A stretch of 17,151 bases of DNA from Prevotellaceae bacterium UBA4359 (GTDB taxonomy: Bacteria > Bacteroidota > Bacteroidia > Bacteroidales > Bacteroidaceae): assembly GCA_002393555.1 (NCBI GenBank), contig DGSP01000052.1:1-17151 (forward strand), given 5' to 3'. A model generated the notes under the pieces. The model was not told where the DNA came from and did not search any database. It was given only the letters and a program-made list of their open reading frames with translations. This document shows, in pieces, positions 14,239-17,151 of this stretch. Position 1 is the stretch's first letter; each line of letters starts with the position of its first letter. A program made the translations under genes and the position numbers.

Positions 14239-14328
14239 TTACTTGCTCTTGTGGCGGTTCTTTCTCAGTCTCTTCTTACGCTTGTGAGTAGAGATCTTGT
14301 GTCTTTTCTTCTTCTTACCGTTTGGCAT
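14239..14328 (-). CDS. 29-residue Lys/Arg-rich ribosome-type protein (AURKAIP1/COX24-like)
   Basis: A 29-codon gene reading MPNGKKKKRHKISTHKR, then KKRLRKNRHKSK and TAA. Seventeen of 29 residues are Lys or Arg. The MPNGKKKKRHK...THKRKKRLRKNRHK pattern is a highly conserved tiny protein of Bacteroidetes that I recall being annotated as an AURKAIP1/COX24-domain protein, related to the C-terminal motif of mitochondrial ribosomal protein mS38. A role in the small ribosomal subunit is therefore likely but not proven here. It has a candidate promoter 86 bp upstream and is followed by rng, so ribosome assembly and rRNA processing genes may share a transcript. Such genes are easily missed because of their length. 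Confidence 0.88.
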   Translation of the reverse strand: MPNGKKKKRHKISTHKRKKRLRKNRHKSK

Positions 14329-14413
14329 AGTTGTTGAAAATTTAGTTGTTTATAATCAGGTTATTTGTAGTCGTTGGGTAGGCGAAACGTAGCCCACATG
14401 CCCATTTGAGGTG

Positions 14414-14421
14414 CAAATTTA
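14414..14421 (-). promoter_or_regulatory. Candidate -7 box for the small ribosome-type gene and rng
   Basis: The - strand reads TAAATTTG, a full TAnnTTTG match, 85 bp before the start codon. A TTTC at 14445-14442 sits about 20 bp upstream and may serve as the -33 element. It is divergent from the DUF3078 promoter. Confidence 0.6.
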
Positions 14422-14496
14422 GGGGTTTTTCTTGAATGCAGGAAATTTTTACCCCTGAAAATGCGCCCTTTGCTATGATTTATCGCCGAAAACTCC

Positions 14497-14504
14497 TAAA
14501 TTTG
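14497..14504 (+). promoter_or_regulatory. Candidate -7 box for the DUF3078 gene
   Basis: TAAATTTG matches TAnnTTTG, 25 bp before the start codon. No exact TTTG lies 19 bp upstream (TATG is found there), so the -33 part is weak. Confidence 0.55.
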
Positions 14505-14529
14505 CAAGAAAATTGGTCTTTAGATAAAC

Positions 14530-15882
14530 ATGAACAAATATATTATAGGTATTATGGGCCTCATGCTGGCAGTCTTCTCTGTGCCAGTTCGGGCACAGCG
14601 AAGTGGGGCAGGAACTTATGGGCGGACGGCATCGGCCATTGTGGGTCAATATAAGAAGACCCTGGCGCAGAAGGCAAAGGAGATGCAGGTGCTTCCGCCC
14701 GACTCGGTGGAGGTGACGATGTCGCCCTATCTCTATCGGCTCATCGGCCCCGGTGTTTACTACCGTTCGGTGGTGGCCGACCGTTTCCGACTGAATGGTG
14801 TAGGGGAGAGCCCCGTGCAGCGAGCCACGACGGAGGGGCTGGAGCGGCAGCGCAGCATGGATGGCGTGATTGAAGGCGCGCTCTTCGACACCTATGCCTC
14901 GCATCCCGAACTGTTCCACTATTATGACGCTCAGATAGAATCGGAGAGAATCGTGACCCCAGCCCCGACAGCCGGAGCCAAGAAGGAGGATCTGGACCCG
15001 ATTTATCAGAAGACGGAAGGCATCAAGGACGTGGCAGAAGTGCTGGATGACGTGGATGTGGACATTCAGATTGTGAAACCGAACTTCTGGACCACCAAGG
15101 GCATGTTCAAACTTCAGTTCACCCAGAACTATTTTTCGGATAACTGGTACAAGGGAGGCAACAATAACGTGACGATGCTTTCCAATCTGGTGCTTGAGGC
15201 CAACTACAACGACCAGAACCGAGTGACATGGGACAACAAACTCGACCTGCGCCTGGGCTTCGTCACCGCCACCTCCGACTCCATCCACCGCTATCTGACC
15301 AACAACGACAAGATTTATCTCTACTCCAAATTGGGCATCAAGGCTGCCAAGAACTGGTACTACACCGTTTCGACCGAGGTGAACACACAGTTCCTGCCTG
15401 GCCATAAGGCCAACGACCGCCGCACCTACTCCAAGTTCCTGGCTCCGTTGGATGTCTATGTGTCGCTCGGTATGGACTGGAAACCCAAGTTCAAGAACGG
15501 CAACACTTTCTCCTTGGCCTTGCTTCCGTTCTCCTACAAGATGCGCTACATCAACGACGAGGAAGAGACCATCCACTCCTCCTACAACATGCGCGACAAG
15601 GACTTCCAGCAGGATTTCGGTTCCAAGATTGAGTTCAACTCCCGTGTCACCATCGTGAAGAATCTCTCGTGGCGATGCCGTTGCTACTATTTCACATCTT
15701 ATAAATATTGTGAATCGGAGATGGAGAACGTCTTTACCTTCCAGTTCAACAAATACATCTCCAGCGAAGTCTATACACTCTGGCGGTTTGACGACAACCG
15801 CGACAAGAAGTACTACGACGACACTCTTGGCTATTTCCAGTTCAAGGAGTACTTCACCCTTGGCCTTGCGTATAACTTCTGA
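14530..15882 (+). CDS. DUF3078 outer-membrane beta-barrel protein
   Basis: A 450-residue protein with a Sec signal peptide (MNKYIIGIMGLMLAVFSVPV, cleavage likely after Ala in VRAQ, near residue 23). The first part (about 25-175) is soluble-looking. From about 180 on, the sequence alternates aromatic and polar residues as in an outer-membrane barrel, with FTQNYFSDNWYKGGNNN near 195-211 matching the NW..GG signature of DUF3078. The last residue is Phe after LAYN, the usual barrel-assembly (BAM) signal. Function of the family is unknown; transport or envelope maintenance are guesses. It is monocistronic, divergent from the rng unit and convergent with the beta-flower gene, whose stop is 27 bp away. 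Confidence 0.85.
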   Translation: MNKYIIGIMGLMLAVFSVPVRAQRSGAGTYGRTASAIVGQYKKTLAQKAKEMQVLPPDSVEVTMSPYLYRLIGPGVYYRSVVADRFRLNGVGESPVQRATTEGLERQRSMDGVIEGALFDTYASHPELFHYYDAQIESERIVTPAPTAGAKKEDLDPIYQKTEGIKDVAEVLDDVDVDIQIVKPNFWTTKGMFKLQFTQNYFSDNWYKGGNNNVTMLSNLVLEANYNDQNRVTWDNKLDLRLGFVTATSDSIHRYLTNNDKIYLYSKLGIKAAKNWYYTVSTEVNTQFLPGHKANDRRTYSKFLAPLDVYVSLGMDWKPKFKNGNTFSLALLPFSYKMRYINDEEETIHSSYNMRDKDFQQDFGSKIEFNSRVTIVKNLSWRCRCYYFTSYKYCESEMENVFTFQFNKYISSEVYTLWRFDDNRDKKYYDDTLGYFQFKEYFTLGLAYNF

Positions 15883-15909
15883 AAGCGCTTCTTATTGGAG
15901 TTAAAGGAG

Positions 15910-16320
15910 TTATCTCTTGAAAAAATCGAAGAAGAAGAACACGGCGGCATAGCGAACAGGCACTCCCTTGGCATAGCCGATGGTGGAGTTGCTGCCGTTG
16001 CGCACGGTGCCGTCCGAGTCAATCTTGCCCACCGACGAACCGTTCTTTCTCACCGTGCCGTCGCTCTCCACCTTTCCGATGCTGCTGTTGCTCTGGTTTC
16101 TGATGGTGCCGTCCGAGTCAATCTTGCCGATGCTGCTGTTGCTGCTGTTGCGGATGGTGCCGTCGCGGTCAATCTTGCCAATGCAACTGTTGCTGCCGTT
16201 GCGCACGGTTCCGTCCGACTCAATTTTGCCCACATAGGCATTGCTGCTGTTGCGCAAATCCTGTGCACTCATGGTCACTGTGGCCAATCCCAGGGCCAAC
16301 AAAATAAATAGTCTTTTCAT
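15910..16320 (-). CDS. Secreted 5-fold beta-flower repeat protein
   Basis: A 136-residue exported repeat protein. The first 20 residues form a Sec signal peptide (KRLFILLALGLATVTMSA, then QD). It is followed by near-identical 17-residue units of the form NxSNSxIGKI(D/E)SDGT(V/I)R: five IGK(I/V)-DGT(V/I)R units, the fifth one residue short, and a sixth degenerate unit NGSNSTIGYAKGVPVR. The tail is AAVFFFFDFFKR. I recognise this as the Bacteroidetes 5-fold beta-flower family, in which each unit forms a blade; molecular function is unknown. Two consecutive ATGs occur; the second (16318-16320) is chosen because GGAGG at 16326-16330 then has a 5-base spacing, against 2 for the first. An imperfect -7 box TATCTTAC lies about 40 bases upstream. 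The DNA repeat keeps the opposite strand open too. Confidence 0.85.
   Translation of the reverse strand: MKRLFILLALGLATVTMSAQDLRNSSNAYVGKIESDGTVRNGSNSCIGKIDRDGTIRNSSNSSIGKIDSDGTIRNQSNSSIGKVESDGTVRKNGSSVGKIDSDGTVRNGSNSTIGYAKGVPVRYAAVFFFFDFFKR
16000..16251 (-). repeat. 51-bp coding tandem repeat of the beta-flower protein
   Basis: Five consecutive units encoding NxSN..IGKI..DGT.R, 51 bp each except one of 48 bp. Unit sequences are close at DNA level (recurring GCTGCTGTTGC and GGTGCCGTC on the + strand), so slippage or recombination could change copy number. Confidence 0.8.
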
Positions 16321-16325
16321 CATAA

Positions 16326-16336
16326 CCTCCTTTTTT
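16326..16336 (-). promoter_or_regulatory. Strong Shine-Dalgarno of the beta-flower gene
   Basis: The - strand reads AAAAAAGGAGG, then TT and ATGATG. This is a full anti-16S match at 5 bases from the second ATG, unlike the other genes of this window, which lack a well-placed Shine-Dalgarno. Confidence 0.75.
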
Positions 16337-16461
16337 AGAGTTGTTTATCGTTGTGTAAGATAAATCGAACAACCGTTCAGCGAAGCGACCAGAAAGTACA
16401 GAATCGCCTGCCTGTGGTCTCATCGCCCCTTTCCAAAACCATGAAAAAGGGAAATGCTCTG

Positions 16462-17001
16462 TCAATAGTTTTCTTTCTTCACCTCAAAGTAAGCCTGAGG
16501 GTGATTGCAGACAGGACAAACCTCGGGGGCTTGCTTGCCGATGTGGATGTGGCCACAGTTGCGACATTGCCAGACGGTGTCGCCATCGCGTGAAAAGACG
16601 ATGCCGTCCTCGATGTTCTGGAGCAGTTTCTTGTACTTCTCTTCGTGCACCTTCTCGATGGCTGCCACACCTTCGAAGAGAGCGGCAATCTCGTCAAAGC
16701 CCTCTTCGCGAGCCTCCTTTGCCATGCGCGGATACATGTCCGTCCACTCATCGTTCTCGCCCTGAGCCGCATCCTTCAGATTCTCAATGGTGCTGCCCAC
16801 GCCGTGGATGAGTTTGAACCAGAGTTTGGCATGCTCCTTCTCCTGGTTGGCTGTCTCGGTGAAGAGTTCAGAAATCTGCTCATATCCCTCCTTCTTCGCC
16901 TTCGACGCATAATAAGTGTACTTGTTTCTCGCCTGCGATTCGCCTGCGAATGCAGCCCAGAGGTTCGCCTCCGTCTTGCTGCCTTTCAGTTCCTTTGCCA
17001 T
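16462..17001 (-). CDS. rbr: Rubrerythrin
   Basis: A 179-residue rubrerythrin, a cytosolic NAD(P)H-linked peroxidase system component that reduces hydrogen peroxide in anaerobes. The N-terminal ferritin-like four-helix bundle (about 1-135) shows the diiron ligand pattern: E21, E54xxH57, E96/E99 region, and E116xxH119. The C-terminal rubredoxin domain has Cys pairs C146/C149 and C162/C165 (CRNCGHIH... CPVC) for one Fe(SCys)4 site. Length and domain order are those of classical rubrerythrin rather than the reverse type. The start MAKELKGSKTEANL is the usual family N-terminus. It is likely monocistronic with a candidate promoter about 57 bp upstream. Regulation by peroxide stress is typical in Bacteroidetes but no operator is recognised here. 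Confidence 0.96.
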   Translation of the reverse strand: MAKELKGSKTEANLWAAFAGESQARNKYTYYASKAKKEGYEQISELFTETANQEKEHAKLWFKLIHGVGSTIENLKDAAQGENDEWTDMYPRMAKEAREEGFDEIAALFEGVAAIEKVHEEKYKKLLQNIEDGIVFSRDGDTVWQCRNCGHIHIGKQAPEVCPVCNHPQAYFEVKKENY

Positions 17002-17057
17002 AGTGTGTGTAGAATTACGTAGGTTGATAAAAAAGATGATTGTAGATGTTTGAGTTA

Positions 17058-17065
17058 CAAAGATA
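17058..17065 (-). promoter_or_regulatory. Candidate -7 box for rubrerythrin
   Basis: The - strand reads TATCTTTG, a full TAnnTTTG match 56 bp before the rubrerythrin start. The expected -33 TTTG is not seen. Confidence 0.55.
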
Positions 17066-17151
17066 TGGAAAATTCACCAATGTGTCTTACTTTTTAGTGA
17101 AAAAAAGTGAGTTTTCTTACTGCTTAAAGTTTCGGAAGTTCCAAACACTTC

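Noticed and set aside
14473..15576. - strand open frame over the DUF3078 gene
   Set aside because: Antisense shadow; the opposite frame has a signal peptide and a barrel-type C-terminus.
15895..16311. + strand repetitive open frame (AAVAxVADGAVRVNLA-like repeats)
   Set aside because: Its repeats are only the complement of the beta-flower coding repeat; it lacks a signal peptide, and the - strand frame has the Shine-Dalgarno and a known family pattern.
16424..16452. Terminator hairpin after rubrerythrin
   Set aside because: CCCTTT and AAAGGG arms exist but the stem is only 6 bp with a 13-base loop and no T-tract follows.

Overview
The window looks like a Bacteroidales chromosome, most likely Prevotella or a close relative. 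Several upstream regions carry the Bacteroidetes -7 box TAnnTTTG, and most starts lack a Shine-Dalgarno sequence. Several proteins belong to families typical of this phylum: a DUF3078 outer-membrane protein, a 5-fold beta-flower repeat protein, the tiny Lys/Arg-rich MPNGKKKKRHK ribosome-type protein, and an AAA-ATPase_like/PDDEXK_9 protein. This is inferred from family recognition; no search was run.

Region 1 (1-7083) is the 3' end of a surface polysaccharide (capsule or O-antigen) operon, all on the + strand. After a probable tail of an upstream gene come a GT4 glycosyltransferase, then fnlA (capE), fnlB (capF), a WbuC-type cupin and fnlC (capG). Together the three fnl products convert UDP-GlcNAc to UDP-N-acetyl-L-fucosamine. 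A WecG/TagA/CpsF (GT26) glycosyltransferase and an NTP_transf_5 nucleotidyltransferase-fold protein follow, and the operon ends at a textbook intrinsic terminator (7045-7083). The fnl cassette is GC-richer than the glycosyltransferase genes around it. The last gene changes composition abruptly near its 3' end, which suggests modular exchange.

Region 2 (7084-8739) is a single gene for an AAA-type ATPase fused to a PD-(D/E)XK nuclease-like domain, with its own near-perfect Bacteroidetes promoter.

Region 3 (8765-11183, - strand) is a three-gene unit: a small DUF4250 protein, a free-standing RelA/SpoT-type alarmone synthetase domain protein with a long C-terminal region, and an HD-domain phosphohydrolase. 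This synthetase-plus-HD pairing is the most interesting gene arrangement here and could be a nucleotide-signalling or defence module.

Region 4 (11184-11647) is a gene-free spacer carrying two short tandem arrays, both with a 23-bp period but unrelated in sequence. It is followed by a HAD-family phosphatase gene on the + strand (11648-12436).

Region 5 (12437-17151) is core-like. A perfect 21-bp hairpin acts as a bidirectional terminator between the HAD gene and an RNase E/G gene (rng, - strand). The 29-codon ribosome-type gene lies upstream of rng, separated by a structured leader. Divergent from it is a DUF3078 outer-membrane protein. Last come a secreted 5-fold beta-flower protein with a rare strong Shine-Dalgarno sequence, and rubrerythrin, both on the - strand. 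No tRNA, rRNA, CRISPR array or transposase was seen.
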